Shown here piece by piece: positions 29,175 through 38,585 of a stretch of 64,000 nt of DNA. A program made the translations under genes and the position numbers. The notes beneath the pieces were generated by a model, which worked only from the letters and a program-made list of their open reading frames with translations, made no database searches and was not told where the DNA came from. Where the stretch lies: assembly GCF_900099925.1 (NCBI RefSeq), contig NZ_FNDE01000006.1, positions 1 to 64,000 on the forward strand. Direction: 5' to 3'. Each line of letters starts with the position of its first letter. Positions within the stretch are counted from its first letter, which is position 1. The stretch is from Aneurinibacillus thermoaerophilus (lineage in GTDB: Bacteria; Bacillota; Bacilli; Aneurinibacillales; Aneurinibacillaceae).

Positions 29175-30413
29175 ATGATTAATTGGAGTCGGATCGTCAC
29201 TTTTCTCCTTATTACGCTGCTTGTTTTCGGCGTGATTGGAGTGTATGGGGAAAAAGTGGCGAAAAGCACTACGCTCGGTCTCGATTTGCGCGGAGGATTT
29301 GAAATCTTATACGAAGTGTCTCCGCTTGAACCGGGTGCCAAAATGACGCAGCAGACGGTGAAAGATGCGGTTTATGCAATCGAGAGACGCGTCAATGTAC
29401 TTGGTGTAACCGAGCCTGAGATTACGGTGGAGGGGACGAATCGGATTCGCGTTAAGTTGGCCGGTGTGCATGATCAGGAGCAAGCGCGCAACGTAATTGG
29501 TAAGCCTGCCAATTTGACATTCCGTGACATGCAGGGTCATATCCTGATGAAAGGATCGGATCTTGCAGAGAACGGGGCTAAAGGTGTATTGGATCCTCAG
29601 ACACAGCAACCGGTTGTTACTCTGCAGTTTAAAGACGCGAAAAAATTCGCTGAAGTTACGCAGAAGTATGTGGGACAGCCGATGGGGATTTATCTTGACG
29701 AAAAAATGCTGACTGCGCCTACCATCCGCGAAGTGATCCCGAACGGAAGCGCTCAGATTGACGGTCAGGAAAGCATACAGGAAGCGAAAAATTTGGCTGC
29801 TTTGCTGAATGCGGGCGCGCTGCCGGTAAAAATGAAAGAAGTGTTCTCGACAAGCGTTGGCGCGAAGCTGGGCACTCAATCATTGCAGAACGGAATTAAA
29901 GCCGGGGTTATCGGAATCGCCCTTGTATACATTTTTATGCTGGCAGTATATCGTCTGCCGGGCGTTATCGCCTGCATCATGATTTCTGCTTATATGTTTC
30001 TTTTGCTGCTCGTGCAGAACTTGATGGACGTTACGCTGACGCTGCCGGGAATCGCGGCGTTTATTCTTGGGGTCGGCATGGCGGTGGACGCCAATATTAT
30101 CATGTATGAGCGCATCAAGGAAGAGCTGCGCAGCGGCAAAACGATTCTGTCGGCGCTTAGGGTAGGCTCCCAGCGTTCGTTGAGCACGATTCTCGACGCG
30201 AACATTACGACCATTATCGCAGCGCTTGTGTTGTTCCAGTTTGGTTCTAGTTCGGTAAAAGGCTTTGCCGTCATCCTGATTCTGAGTATCGTGATGAGCA
30301 TGCTTACATCAGTGGTGGGAAGTCGGCTCCTGCTGAACTTGGTGGTACGTTCCAATCTGTTCAAAAAACCGGCGTATTTCGGGGTAAGGGAGCGTGACAT
30401 CCGTGAACTCTAA
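29175..30413 (+). CDS. secD: Protein translocase subunit SecD
   Basis: Membrane motor subunit that helps proteins finish export using the proton gradient; 412 aa. Helix 1 is at about 7-27. The extracytoplasmic domain carries TTLGLDLRGGFEILYEV, and five C-terminal helices include LPGIAAFILGVGMAVDANIIMYERI. I start at ATG 29175 after AAGGAGG; the frame is open to 28977 through the comN terminator, which is not coding. In B. subtilis SecD and SecF are one fused protein; here they are two genes. Confidence 0.95.
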   Translation: MINWSRIVTFLLITLLVFGVIGVYGEKVAKSTTLGLDLRGGFEILYEVSPLEPGAKMTQQTVKDAVYAIERRVNVLGVTEPEITVEGTNRIRVKLAGVHDQEQARNVIGKPANLTFRDMQGHILMKGSDLAENGAKGVLDPQTQQPVVTLQFKDAKKFAEVTQKYVGQPMGIYLDEKMLTAPTIREVIPNGSAQIDGQESIQEAKNLAALLNAGALPVKMKEVFSTSVGAKLGTQSLQNGIKAGVIGIALVYIFMLAVYRLPGVIACIMISAYMFLLLLVQNLMDVTLTLPGIAAFILGVGMAVDANIIMYERIKEELRSGKTILSALRVGSQRSLSTILDANITTIIAALVLFQFGSSSVKGFAVILILSIVMSMLTSVVGSRLLLNLVVRSNLFKKPAYFGVRERDIREL

Positions 30414-31317
30414 TTTTGATTTCGTGAAAAACCGAAAATATTACTTTATTGTTTCGCTTATCTTGGTTCTCATCGGCGTGGTTTCGCTTTTGACGATGGG
30501 GATGAATCTCGGCGTCGACTTTAAGGGCGGTTCGCGCGTTCAGGTGCACGTCGGCAAGACGTTTTCTGAGGAGCAGATCAAAAAGGACGCGGAGCAGCTT
30601 GGATTGAAGCCGGGCAGTGTTACGACCGCCGGTGACAATCGGGACATTGCGGTCATTCAGTTTGCGGACCCGATTACGAAAGAGGACTATGCGAAGCTAA
30701 CCAAAGCGATGCAGAGCAAATACGGAAAACATGTCGATCTGCAACAGAGTACAGTTGACTCTATGGTTAGCCGTGAGCTGGCGCGTTCCGCGCTGTATGC
30801 GGTGCTTATCGCTTCCATAGGGATTATTATCTATATTACCATACGCTTTGAGTTTAAGTTTGCTTTTGCGGCTGTCCTCGCGTTGTTGCACGACGCGTTT
30901 CTTGTTATTACGATTTTCAGCCTGTTCCACATCGAAGTGGACTTGCCTTTCATTGCGGCGATTTTGACGATTGTTGGTTATTCGATTAATGACACGATCG
31001 TTATTTTTGACCGCATCCGCGATAATTTGAAGAAGACAAAAATCAAAAAGATTCAGGACATTGAGGACATGGTGAATCTCAGTATTCGTCAGACGCTCAC
31101 ACGTTCTATCAATACGGTTCTGACCGTGCTTGTATGCGCGATTGCCCTCTTCATTTTCGGCGGCGAAAGCATCCGTTCGTTTACGCTTGCTTTGATTATC
31201 GGCCTTGTATTCGGGGCGTACTCATCTATCTTTATCGCCAGCCAGATTTGGGTATCGCTAAAAGAGCGCGAATTGAAGAAAAAGAAAAAATTGGCGCCTG
31301 CTAATAATGAAGCGTAA
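30403..31317 (+). CDS. secF: Protein translocase subunit SecF
   Basis: Partner of SecD, 304 aa, six membrane helices. GMNLGVDFKGGSRVQV is in the first periplasmic segment, and TIVGYSINDTIVIFDRIRDNLKK in the fourth/fifth helix region. I choose the GTG at 30403, ten bases after AAGGGAG, which overlaps secD by 11 bases. A GTG at 30394 is in frame but too close to that site. A large terminator follows. Confidence 0.94.
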   Translation: MNSNFDFVKNRKYYFIVSLILVLIGVVSLLTMGMNLGVDFKGGSRVQVHVGKTFSEEQIKKDAEQLGLKPGSVTTAGDNRDIAVIQFADPITKEDYAKLTKAMQSKYGKHVDLQQSTVDSMVSRELARSALYAVLIASIGIIIYITIRFEFKFAFAAVLALLHDAFLVITIFSLFHIEVDLPFIAAILTIVGYSINDTIVIFDRIRDNLKKTKIKKIQDIEDMVNLSIRQTLTRSINTVLTVLVCAIALFIFGGESIRSFTLALIIGLVFGAYSSIFIASQIWVSLKERELKKKKKLAPANNEA

Positions 31318-31342
31318 GACCAGCCATACTACAGGGAGATAG

Positions 31343-31404
31343 AAAAAAGAGGGTGACCCAAAAGGAACTAAAAATTTCCTTTGAGGGTTCACCCTCTTTT
31401 TTTT
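31343..31404 (+). terminator. Terminator after secDF
   Basis: A long nested hairpin: AAAAAAGAGGGTG...CACCCTCTTTTTT on the outside and AAAGGAA...TTCCTTT inside, ending in eight Ts. Confidence 0.88.
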
Positions 31405-31411
31405 AAATATA

Positions 31412-31479
31412 AAAGAGAATCGCTCCATTTGGCAAAATTGAAGTGACGAAACAACAACCACCAAAGGAACGGTTCTCTT
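31412..31479. repeat. Imperfect inverted repeat, probable mobile-element debris
   Basis: AAAGAGAATCGCTCCATTTGG (31412-31432) and the reverse complement of CCAAAGGAACGGTTCTCTT (31461-31479) match at most positions. The sequence right after it reads ATGAAACATGATCATATTTCC and then breaks off. It may be the end of an insertion sequence, but I cannot name the family. Confidence 0.35.
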
Positions 31480-31506
31480 ATGAAACATGATCATATTTCC
31501 TTTTTC

Positions 31507-31625
31507 TGAACCGTTGGGACAACGGGGTTAGCTTGGTAAATTGCTAAACGTATCTGCGTTGGCAGGTATTACCCAAGAAGCCCCCACTTCAAGCGATAGC
31601 TAAGTGGTGGGGAGTCCACCGTAAA
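31507..31625 (+). mobile_element. Solitary IS200/IS605-type right end (tnpB tail / omega-RNA scar)
   Basis: The stretch contains CCGTTG-GGA-CAACGG (31511-31525) and then GAAG + CCCCCACTT (31581-31589), pairing with AAGTGG-T-GGG (31602-31611). The layout GAAGCCCCCACTTCAAGC...AAGTGGTGGGGAGT is what I know from the right ends of IS605-group elements, where the sequence is also the 3' part of the TnpB guide RNA. In the frame before it, the translation reads as a degraded TnpB tail with a stop inside. No tnpA, tnpB or left end is present. This 315-base gap between secF and the next gene otherwise holds only the terminator and the inverted repeat above. Confidence 0.6.
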
Positions 31626-31632
31626 GATTATC

Positions 31633-32052
31633 TTAAAACATGTTACGTTCGTACAAGTCAGAAACAGTGCGCCATTTGCTATTAGTGAAAGCTTGAGAAA
31701 GATTGAAGCTTTGACTTATGCCTCGTCCTTCAATAGACATATACGCATACTTCTTGGAACGTTGCTGAAGACGTTCCATTGTTTGTTGGTACGCTTTTTC
31801 ATCCAACAAACCTAACTCCCCGGCTCTTTCTTCTACTTGAACAAACAGTTCGCTAGTTCCGTTTGAACGCTTCCAGTTTGCATCTGCTGTAGATACTTGC
31901 TTAACGTTATCTGGATTTATGGGTTCTTTCGTATTTAACATTGCATCCTTAAAATCTTGATATTTTCCCTTATATCCATAGAAAGCGTGAAGAAAAAAGT
32001 AACCAGATCTCATTTCTAAATCAGAACGACTTTTTAGGAATCCTGTATCCAT
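31633..32052 (-). CDS. Hypothetical protein, 139 aa (accessory)
   Basis: I do not recognise this protein. It is soluble, with no signal peptide or membrane helix, fairly basic and rich in Ser/Lys/Gln. It ends with a tract of possible helices (EERAGELGLLDEKAYQQTMERLQQRSKKY). A good ribosome-binding site, AAAGGAG, precedes the ATG, so it is probably translated. The base composition is more AT-rich than the flanking core genes. It is divergent from the next secreted-protein gene and ends beside the IS605-type scar, so acquisition by transfer is likely. Confidence 0.6.
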   Translation of the reverse strand: MDTGFLKSRSDLEMRSGYFFLHAFYGYKGKYQDFKDAMLNTKEPINPDNVKQVSTADANWKRSNGTSELFVQVEERAGELGLLDEKAYQQTMERLQQRSKKYAYMSIEGRGISQSFNLSQAFTNSKWRTVSDLYERNMF

Positions 32053-32203
32053 TTTATAACTCCTTTATTTAATTGCTTTTCTTACCACTAATAATATCGG
32101 ATAAATTCAAATAATTGATTTGCATTTTTTTACTTTAATCTACAATAAAATGTTATATAATGGTTTTTTAAATCCATATCAAACTATTTTTGGTAGATAA
32201 AAG

Positions 32204-32623
32204 ATGAAGAAAAAGTTTAAGCTTTCCATTCTTGCAACTTTAATGTGTTTCAGCATCTCTGGTATTATCCAAGCTGCTACACAAGCGGAAAAAAAGACTG
32301 ATAAGGAGTTGTCAGTAGTTGAACATTTTGAAAAAGATACAAAGAAGAAGTATCCGAACTTGGAAATTAAACAGATAACACCGGAGGAATCAATTAAAAT
32401 CAAGGAAGAAATGCGCACGAAAGTAGAAAAAGAAGCAAAACAAGAAGTGCAGCTATCTGGCATTAGTGCATTTGACTCCGCGCCGCCTGTTACAGTTCTA
32501 TATATTGATCAAATTGTATGGGACGAGCCGAACGGCCATAAGTATATTTATGGTGATTTAACAGCTCCTGCTATAAAAGGATACACTGAAATGTCATTAT
32601 GTGATTGTGGATGTGAAAATTAG
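32204..32623 (+). CDS. Hypothetical secreted protein, 139 aa (possibly truncated at its C-terminus)
   Basis: It opens with a signal peptide (MKKKFKLSILATLMCFSISG, cleavage near residue 25, IQAATQA), then a Lys/Glu-rich stretch and a C-terminal part with VTVLYIDQIVWDEPNGHKYIYGD. A -10 TATAAT lies at 32156-32161, but the ribosome-binding site is weak. The last residues, SLCDCGCEN, are read out of frame through sequence that also encodes the cation-efflux remnant, so the natural end of this protein may have been lost at the insertion junction. Not recognised; AT-rich. Confidence 0.55.
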   Translation: MKKKFKLSILATLMCFSISGIIQAATQAEKKTDKELSVVEHFEKDTKKKYPNLEIKQITPEESIKIKEEMRTKVEKEAKQEVQLSGISAFDSAPPVTVLYIDQIVWDEPNGHKYIYGDLTAPAIKGYTEMSLCDCGCEN

Positions 32624-32822
32624 CCTGGATGCCAATATTACGGTAGAAGAAGGGCGCCGTATCGGAAAACATGTAAAAAAAGCATTACTGGAGAATTTTT
32701 CGAACATGCAGAATGTATTTGTACATGTCAACCCGTATGCACGCACCCTTGAAGACGATCTGCAACGTATCCCCTTTTACAAAACGGAAACAAATGAACA
32801 CGAAGGTTCGATTTTGCATTAA
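32601..32822 (+). pseudogene. Cation diffusion facilitator (CDF), C-terminal remnant
   Basis: The 73 codons from about 32601 (VDVKISLDANITVEEG...VFVHVNPYART) are the cytoplasmic dimerisation domain that ends CDF metal-efflux proteins. The six-helix membrane part is absent; upstream is the accessory secreted-protein gene. A complete gene of this type would fit between secF and recJ. The island at 31405-32600 therefore appears to have replaced its first three quarters. The ORF has no good ribosome-binding site and is presumably dead, although its reading frame is still clean, so the event may be recent. Confidence 0.75.
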
Positions 32823-32829
32823 ACGGCAG

Positions 32830-32859
32830 TTGCCCAATTTTTCCCCCCTCTAGTATAAT
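32830..32859 (+). promoter_or_regulatory. Sigma-A promoter of recJ-apt
   Basis: TTGCCC (32830-32835), an 18-base spacer, TATAAT (32854-32859), just after the CDF remnant. Confidence 0.78.
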
Positions 32860-32892
32860 GAACAAGTGTTTAGAGGGAGGTGGGGAAAGACG

Positions 32893-35235
32893 TTGGTAAA
32901 ATCTAAGACCCGCTGGAAAATAGAAGAAATTGATCAAGAGCTTGCACTGCGCTTGCAGCAGCGATTACATATTCCACCGCTAATTGCCCAACTTCTTGTT
33001 GGACGAGGTATTTGTACGTTGGAAGAGGCTGAAAAATTCCTGGGTGGCAGCGTGCACGACTTTTATGATCCTTTTTTGTTGGACGGAATGGACACAGCTG
33101 TCACCCGTGTGAAGGAAGCGATTGAAGCGGGAGAAACGATTTTGATTTACGGCGACTATGACGCAGACGGCGTGACCAGCACCAGTATTATGATTCACAC
33201 GATGCGCATGGCGGGCGCGACGTTTCAATATTATATCCCAAACCGGTTTACAGAAGGGTACGGATTGAATGAGGGGGCACTTACGAAAGCAGCGGAAAAT
33301 GGGTTTGCGGTTGTGCTGACGGTCGACACGGGAATCAGCGCGGTAAAAGAGGCGGAACTCGCGAAAGAACTCGGCCTTGATCTGATTATTACTGACCATC
33401 ATGAGCCACCTGAGGTGCTGCCGGATGCGTACGCGGTAATTAATCCAAAGAAGCCCGGTTGTCCGTATCCGTTTAAAATGCTGGCCGGAGCTGGAGTCGC
33501 TTTTAAATTTGCACACGCTTTGCTCGGCGAGTTTCCGTATCACTTGCTCGAAATTGCCGCCATTGGAACGATTGCTGACCTCGTTCCGCTTGTTGATGAA
33601 AACCGCCTTATTTCTAAACTGGGTCTAAAAGCGCTTGAGCATTCTGCTAATCCTGGCATTCAGGCGTTGAAGAAGGTGTGCGGTATCGAAGGCAAAGTTT
33701 CTGCTTATCACGTCGGATTCGGTATAGGTCCGCGCATTAACGCAAGTGGACGGCTGGAAACGGCGGATCGAGCGGTCAAAATGTTTATTACGAACAATCC
33801 GGAAGATGCCGAAAAATACGCATATGAGCTGGACATGCTAAACAAAGAGCGACAGGATCTGGTGGAAGCGATTGCAGCGGAGGCGGAGCAGCTAGTGCTT
33901 GCGATGCCGGAGGAAGAAACGAATGTACTAGTCGTGGCGAAGGAAGGATGGAACGAGGGCGTGATCGGCATCGTCGCTTCTAGGCTTGTAGAAAAGTTTT
34001 ACCGTCCAGCGATCGTGCTTAGCGTCAAGGCGGACGAAAACAAGGCAAAAGGGTCGGCACGCAGTATTGCCGGCTTTAATATGTATGAAGCACTCACAGA
34101 ATGCGATGATATTTTGCCGCATTACGGCGGCCATCCAATGGCAGCGGGGATGACGCTCGCGGTTTCCGATGTACCAGAATTGCGCCGTCGTTTAAACGAA
34201 TTGGCGCGAGATTGGCTAACGAAAGAAGATTACATTCCGATTACCAAAGTGGACGCTGTATGCCGGCTTGCTGACGCGAATCTGGAGACGATTGAGCAGC
34301 TGGAGCGGCTTGCTCCGTTCGGTGTTGGCAATCCCAGCCCTCGCATTTTGATCGAAGACGTAGAAATTGTGGATCTGCGCATCATCGGCAAAGATGGGAA
34401 CCACATCAAATGCCAGTTCCATCAAGATGGTGTCACGCTGGATGGAATCGGTTTTAAAATGGCCGATATTAGCGCCGACCTGTCGCTTCGTGATGAAGCA
34501 AATATTGTGGGCGAACTGGCGGTGAATGAATGGAATAACCAGCGCAGAGTCCAGTTTATTTTGAAAGATTTGGCCATACCGGGAATGCAGATCTTCGATT
34601 GGCGCGGTACGCGCGGTAAGGCGGATAAGTTAAAAGCCTTGGACGGGGAGGTGCGTGCACGTGTCGTCGCGTTTCGGCCGCGCGGACAGGAACAGCTAGA
34701 GCGGCAATCCGCTTCTTGGCGCACGCTTTATCTTGAGCCGAAGCCAGGGACGCGCCAGCTTGTGCTATATGATTTGCCGCGTTCTTTCGCTGAGCTGAAA
34801 GAAGTTCTGAACGCTTGTTCGACCTTGGAGCGGCTGTATTGTCTGTTCGGGGAGGAGCCGGATTCTTTGCCTGCTTTGCCTTCGCGTGAGCAGTTTAAAG
34901 AAGTGTATAAGGCGGTTTATCAGCATAAAAAACTGGCGCATAAAGACATTCCGTTGCTTGCCAAAGCGAAGAAGCTTATGCCGTCGGCTGTGTCTTTCAT
35001 TCTGGAAGTTTTTCTTGAGCTTGGTTTTCTTTCCGACGACGGAGAAGTGTACGAGCTAGTGAAAAAAACGGAAAAGCGGGATCTGACCGAATCCCGCGTT
35101 TACCAGCGGAAGAAAGAAGCCCTGGAACTTGAAACCGAGCTGTTATATTCTTCATATCAATCATTGCGTGCGTTTTTGAAGCAATTGGTGCTACAGGACG
35201 CCGGGACAAAGGAGAAGATGTATCATGGACTTTAA
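32893..35235 (+). CDS. recJ: Single-stranded-DNA exonuclease RecJ
   Basis: 5'-3' exonuclease of recombination and mismatch repair, 780 aa (786 in B. subtilis). The DHH-family motifs [15 protein letters not shown] and [13 protein letters not shown] lie in the first third, and the DHHA1 motif [13 protein letters not shown] near 410. An OB-type domain and a Firmicutes-specific C-terminal domain follow. The start is a TTG at 32893, ten bases after GGGAGGTG; an upstream GTG (32866) has no such site. It overlaps apt by 11 bases. Confidence 0.95.
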   Translation: MVKSKTRWKIEEIDQELALRLQQRLHIPPLIAQLLVGRGICTLEEAEKFLGGSVHDFYDPFLLDGMDTAVTRVKEAIEAGETILIYGDYDADGVTSTSIMIHTMRMAGATFQYYIPNRFTEGYGLNEGALTKAAENGFAVVLTVDTGISAVKEAELAKELGLDLIITDHHEPPEVLPDAYAVINPKKPGCPYPFKMLAGAGVAFKFAHALLGEFPYHLLEIAAIGTIADLVPLVDENRLISKLGLKALEHSANPGIQALKKVCGIEGKVSAYHVGFGIGPRINASGRLETADRAVKMFITNNPEDAEKYAYELDMLNKERQDLVEAIAAEAEQLVLAMPEEETNVLVVAKEGWNEGVIGIVASRLVEKFYRPAIVLSVKADENKAKGSARSIAGFNMYEALTECDDILPHYGGHPMAAGMTLAVSDVPELRRRLNELARDWLTKEDYIPITKVDAVCRLADANLETIEQLERLAPFGVGNPSPRILIEDVEIVDLRIIGKDGNHIKCQFHQDGVTLDGIGFKMADISADLSLRDEANIVGELAVNEWNNQRRVQFILKDLAIPGMQIFDWRGTRGKADKLKALDGEVRARVVAFRPRGQEQLERQSASWRTLYLEPKPGTRQLVLYDLPRSFAELKEVLNACSTLERLYCLFGEEPDSLPALPSREQFKEVYKAVYQHKKLAHKDIPLLAKAKKLMPSAVSFILEVFLELGFLSDDGEVYELVKKTEKRDLTESRVYQRKKEALELETELLYSSYQSLRAFLKQLVLQDAGTKEKMYHGL

Positions 35236-35740
35236 AGAAAAAATTCGGGTCATTCCGGACTATCCACATGAAGGCATTCGCTTTAAGGATATTACGACAC
35301 TTTTAAAAGATGGCCCGGCTTACAAAGCTGCCATTGAAAAATTGGCCGAATTTGCACGTGAGAAAAAGCCGGATCTTATTGTAGGGCCGGAAGCGCGCGG
35401 CTTTGTTGTAGGTTGTCCGCTTGCCATTCAACTTGGAGCCGGATTTGTGCCGGTTCGCAAAAAGGGGAAACTGCCTTGTGAAACCGTCCAGGCGGAGTAC
35501 TCCCTCGAATATGGAAAAGATGCGCTTGCGATGCACAAAGACGCTATTCAACCTGGGCAGCGTGTACTTATTGCTGATGATTTGCTTGCTACCGGCGGGA
35601 CAATTCAAACGACGCTTAACCTTGTTAAGCAGCTTGGCGGCGAAATCGTTGGCTTTGCTTTCCTGATCGAACTTACGTATTTGAACGGCCGCGAGAAACT
35701 TGGTGATGAACACGATATCTTTACATTGATACAGTATTGA
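35225..35740 (+). CDS. apt: Adenine phosphoribosyltransferase
   Basis: Salvages adenine to AMP with PRPP; 171 aa. [15 protein letters not shown] and the PRPP-binding [14 protein letters not shown] are intact. AAAGGAG precedes the ATG, which lies inside the end of recJ. The recJ-apt-rel order is that of B. subtilis. Confidence 0.96.
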   Translation: MDFKEKIRVIPDYPHEGIRFKDITTLLKDGPAYKAAIEKLAEFAREKKPDLIVGPEARGFVVGCPLAIQLGAGFVPVRKKGKLPCETVQAEYSLEYGKDALAMHKDAIQPGQRVLIADDLLATGGTIQTTLNLVKQLGGEIVGFAFLIELTYLNGREKLGDEHDIFTLIQY

Positions 35741-35770
35741 TTTTGCGACCCTTTCGCGATGCAGACAAAC

Positions 35771-35805
35771 ATCCTTCCTCACACATGACAAGGAAGGATT
35801 TTTTC
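35771..35805 (+). terminator. Terminator after apt
   Basis: ATCCTTCCT (35771-35779) pairs with AGGAAGGAT (35791-35799), followed by Ts. Confidence 0.88.
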
Positions 35806-35883
35806 CTTCCTCTTTACTTTCCCATGTAATTCACAGATAATAAAAGGTAATATTCTAGGGGAGTGACAAAGGAGATTAATGTC

Positions 35884-38073
35884 ATGAGCACCGAAACGAC
35901 GATTGAGAGCGCGATCGATCAAGTCATAGAAAAAGCAAAGGCGTATTTACCGGAAAAAGATGTCGAATTTCTTTGGAAGGCTTATGAATTCGCGCGTAAA
36001 GCCCATGACGGGCAGGTGCGGAAATCAGGAGAACCATATATTATCCATCCGATTGCAGTAGCCGGCATTCTGATTAATTTGCAGATGGATGCGGTTACGG
36101 TGGCCGCCGCGTTTTTGCATGATGTGGTAGAGGATACGGAAGTAACGAGCGAACAGATTGCCGAAGAATTTGGGACGGAAGTGGCAAATCTGGTTGAAGG
36201 CGTTACGAAGCTTGGACGGATTAAGTTCAAATCAAAAGAGCAGCAGCAGGCGGAAAACCACCGGAAAATGTTCCTCGCTATGGCGAAAGACTTGCGTGTC
36301 ATGCTAATTAAGCTGGCAGACAGGTTGCACAATATGCGGACGCTTAAGCATCTTCCGGAAGCGAAACAGCGCCAGATTTCGGATGAGACACTAGAAATTT
36401 TTGCACCGCTGGCACATCGACTTGGAATCGCTTCCATTAAATGGGAGATGGAGGACACGGGCTTACGCTACATCAATCCGCAGCAATATTATCGAATTGT
36501 CAATTTAATGAAAAAGAAACGGGCTGAACGGGAGAAGTATATTGAAGGTGTTATCAAGACACTTGAAGAGAAGCTGAAGGAAATTAATATCAAGTCGGAG
36601 ATTTCCGGACGCCCTAAACATATTTATAGCATCTATCGTAAGATGGTTAAGCAAAACAAAGAATTTAACGAAATTTATGACTTGCTGGCCGTTCGAATTA
36701 TTGTGGATGATATACGCGATTGTTACGCAGCGCTTGGGATCGTTCATACGCTGTGGAAGCCGATGCCAGGCCGATTTAAAGATTACATTGCCATGCCAAA
36801 AGCGAATATGTACCAGTCGCTCCATACGACGGTTATCGGGCCTAATGGTGAACCGCTGGAAGTGCAAATCCGCACATATGAGATGCATAGGATTGCCGAG
36901 TACGGTATTGCCGCTCACTGGGCCTATAAGGAAGGAAAAACAGTCGGGGATGAGAACAGTTTTGAGCGGAAGCTGTCTTGGTTCCGTCAAATTTTAGAAT
37001 GGCAGAATGAGACGAGAGATGCGCAAGAGTTCATGGAGTCATTGAAAATGGACTTGTTTGCCGATCACGTATTTGTTTTTACGCCAAAAGGGGATGTCAT
37101 CGAATTACCAAAAGGCTCTGTTCCGCTCGATTTTGCCTACCGCATTCACTCTGAAGTCGGCAACAGGACGATTGGTGCCAAGGTCAATGGCAAAATTGTT
37201 CCGCTTGATCATGAGCTGAAGACAGGAGATATCGTCGAAGTTCTTACTTCGAAGCATAGCTATGGGCCGAGCCGCGATTGGTTGAAGATTACGAAGTCTT
37301 CCCACGCCCGCAACAAAATTAAGCAGTGGTTCAAGAAGGAAAAACGGGAAGAAAACGTGGCAAAAGGCCGTGAAATGGTAGAAAATGAACTGAAGAAAAA
37401 TAACTATGAACCGAAAGAGATCATGACTGCGGAAAATTTGCAGGAGGTAGCGAACAAGTTTAACTTTCAGGGTGAAGAAGATATGTTTGCCGCGGTTGGA
37501 TACGGTGGCATTACAGCGGCGCAAATCGCTACCCGTCTGACGGACAGAATTCGTAAAGAGCGAGAAGAACAGCAATCCAACGTAACCGAGATTAAGCAGG
37601 ATGCGCCGCGCAAGCGTCCGGATCAGGGAGTAAGCGTAAAAGGTGTCGATAATCTGCTGATCCGTTTTTCGCGCTGCTGTAATCCCGTACCAGGTGATGA
37701 CATTGTTGGGTTTATTACGCGTGGTCGCGGAGTTTCTGTCCATCGCCAGGATTGCTTGAATATTCAAGCCTGTAGTGAAGAAGATAGGGCGCGCCTTATT
37801 TCGGTTGAATGGGACGCCGATCTTAAACATGAGTACAATGTGGACATCGAAATTACCGGTCATGACCGAAGCGGTTTGTTGAATGAAGTGCTGGCGACGG
37901 TAGCTGATATGAAGACGAGGATTACGGCCGTTTCTGGCAAATCGGATAAAAATCGTGTGGCGAAAATCAATATGACGATTTCCATCCAGAATTTAGATCA
38001 TCTTCACAAGGTAGTGGAGCGGATCAAGAAAATTCGCGATGTGTATTCCGTTCGTCGTGTAATGAATACGTAG
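35884..38073 (+). CDS. relA: Bifunctional (p)ppGpp synthetase/hydrolase Rel
   Basis: Stringent-response enzyme, 729 aa (734 in B. subtilis). The HD hydrolase domain has [12 protein letters not shown] with H79/D80. The synthetase domain has [26 protein letters not shown] domain ([18 protein letters not shown], near 395), a Cys-containing zinc-finger region ([18 protein letters not shown]) and a C-terminal ACT domain follow. The intact HD motif indicates both making and breaking of (p)ppGpp. The ATG at 35884 is nine bases after AAAGGAG. Confidence 0.96.
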   Translation: MSTETTIESAIDQVIEKAKAYLPEKDVEFLWKAYEFARKAHDGQVRKSGEPYIIHPIAVAGILINLQMDAVTVAAAFLHDVVEDTEVTSEQIAEEFGTEVANLVEGVTKLGRIKFKSKEQQQAENHRKMFLAMAKDLRVMLIKLADRLHNMRTLKHLPEAKQRQISDETLEIFAPLAHRLGIASIKWEMEDTGLRYINPQQYYRIVNLMKKKRAEREKYIEGVIKTLEEKLKEINIKSEISGRPKHIYSIYRKMVKQNKEFNEIYDLLAVRIIVDDIRDCYAALGIVHTLWKPMPGRFKDYIAMPKANMYQSLHTTVIGPNGEPLEVQIRTYEMHRIAEYGIAAHWAYKEGKTVGDENSFERKLSWFRQILEWQNETRDAQEFMESLKMDLFADHVFVFTPKGDVIELPKGSVPLDFAYRIHSEVGNRTIGAKVNGKIVPLDHELKTGDIVEVLTSKHSYGPSRDWLKITKSSHARNKIKQWFKKEKREENVAKGREMVENELKKNNYEPKEIMTAENLQEVANKFNFQGEEDMFAAVGYGGITAAQIATRLTDRIRKEREEQQSNVTEIKQDAPRKRPDQGVSVKGVDNLLIRFSRCCNPVPGDDIVGFITRGRGVSVHRQDCLNIQACSEEDRARLISVEWDADLKHEYNVDIEITGHDRSGLLNEVLATVADMKTRITAVSGKSDKNRVAKINMTISIQNLDHLHKVVERIKKIRDVYSVRRVMNT

Positions 38074-38089
38074 AAAGGACTGGCACACA

Positions 38090-38557
38090 ATGCGAGTAGT
38101 TGTTCAACGTTCCAAACGAGCATCCGTTACAGTAAATCATAAGATGATCGGCAAAATTGACAGCGGGCTTGTTCTTTTGGTTGGCATTACGCATAATGAT
38201 ACGAAGAAAGATGCGGAGTATGTCGCGGAAAAAATCGCCAATTTGCGCATTTTTGAGGATGAGAACGGAAAGATGAACCGCTCTGTAAAAGATGTGTGCG
38301 GGGCGATTCTTTCCGTTTCGCAGTTTACGCTGTATGGCGATACGCGCAAAGGACGTCGCCCCAGCTTTGTGGAAGCAGCTCGACCTGAGCAGGCGCAACC
38401 GCTGTATGATTTTTTTAATGAGAAGCTTCGTGAGCAGGGCTTGAAGGTCGAGACCGGTATCTTTGGAGCAATGATGGAAGTAGCTCTTATCAATGATGGA
38501 CCGGTTACCTTGATTGTCGAAAGTCCCCCCTGTTCTTCTCGTTCGCTACCCTCTTAA
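38090..38557 (+). CDS. dtd: D-aminoacyl-tRNA deacylase
   Basis: Removes D-amino acids from mischarged tRNA; 155 aa. [15 protein letters not shown], the catalytic-pocket motif [17 protein letters not shown] and the cross-subunit [11 protein letters not shown] are present. The C-terminus runs about eight residues past the usual end ([10 protein letters not shown]). It follows rel by 16 bases, as in other Bacillales. Confidence 0.95.
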   Translation: MRVVVQRSKRASVTVNHKMIGKIDSGLVLLVGITHNDTKKDAEYVAEKIANLRIFEDENGKMNRSVKDVCGAILSVSQFTLYGDTRKGRRPSFVEAARPEQAQPLYDFFNEKLREQGLKVETGIFGAMMEVALINDGPVTLIVESPPCSSRSLPS

Positions 38558-38585
38558 CGGAAAGTGCTGATAAAGGAGTTATTTC

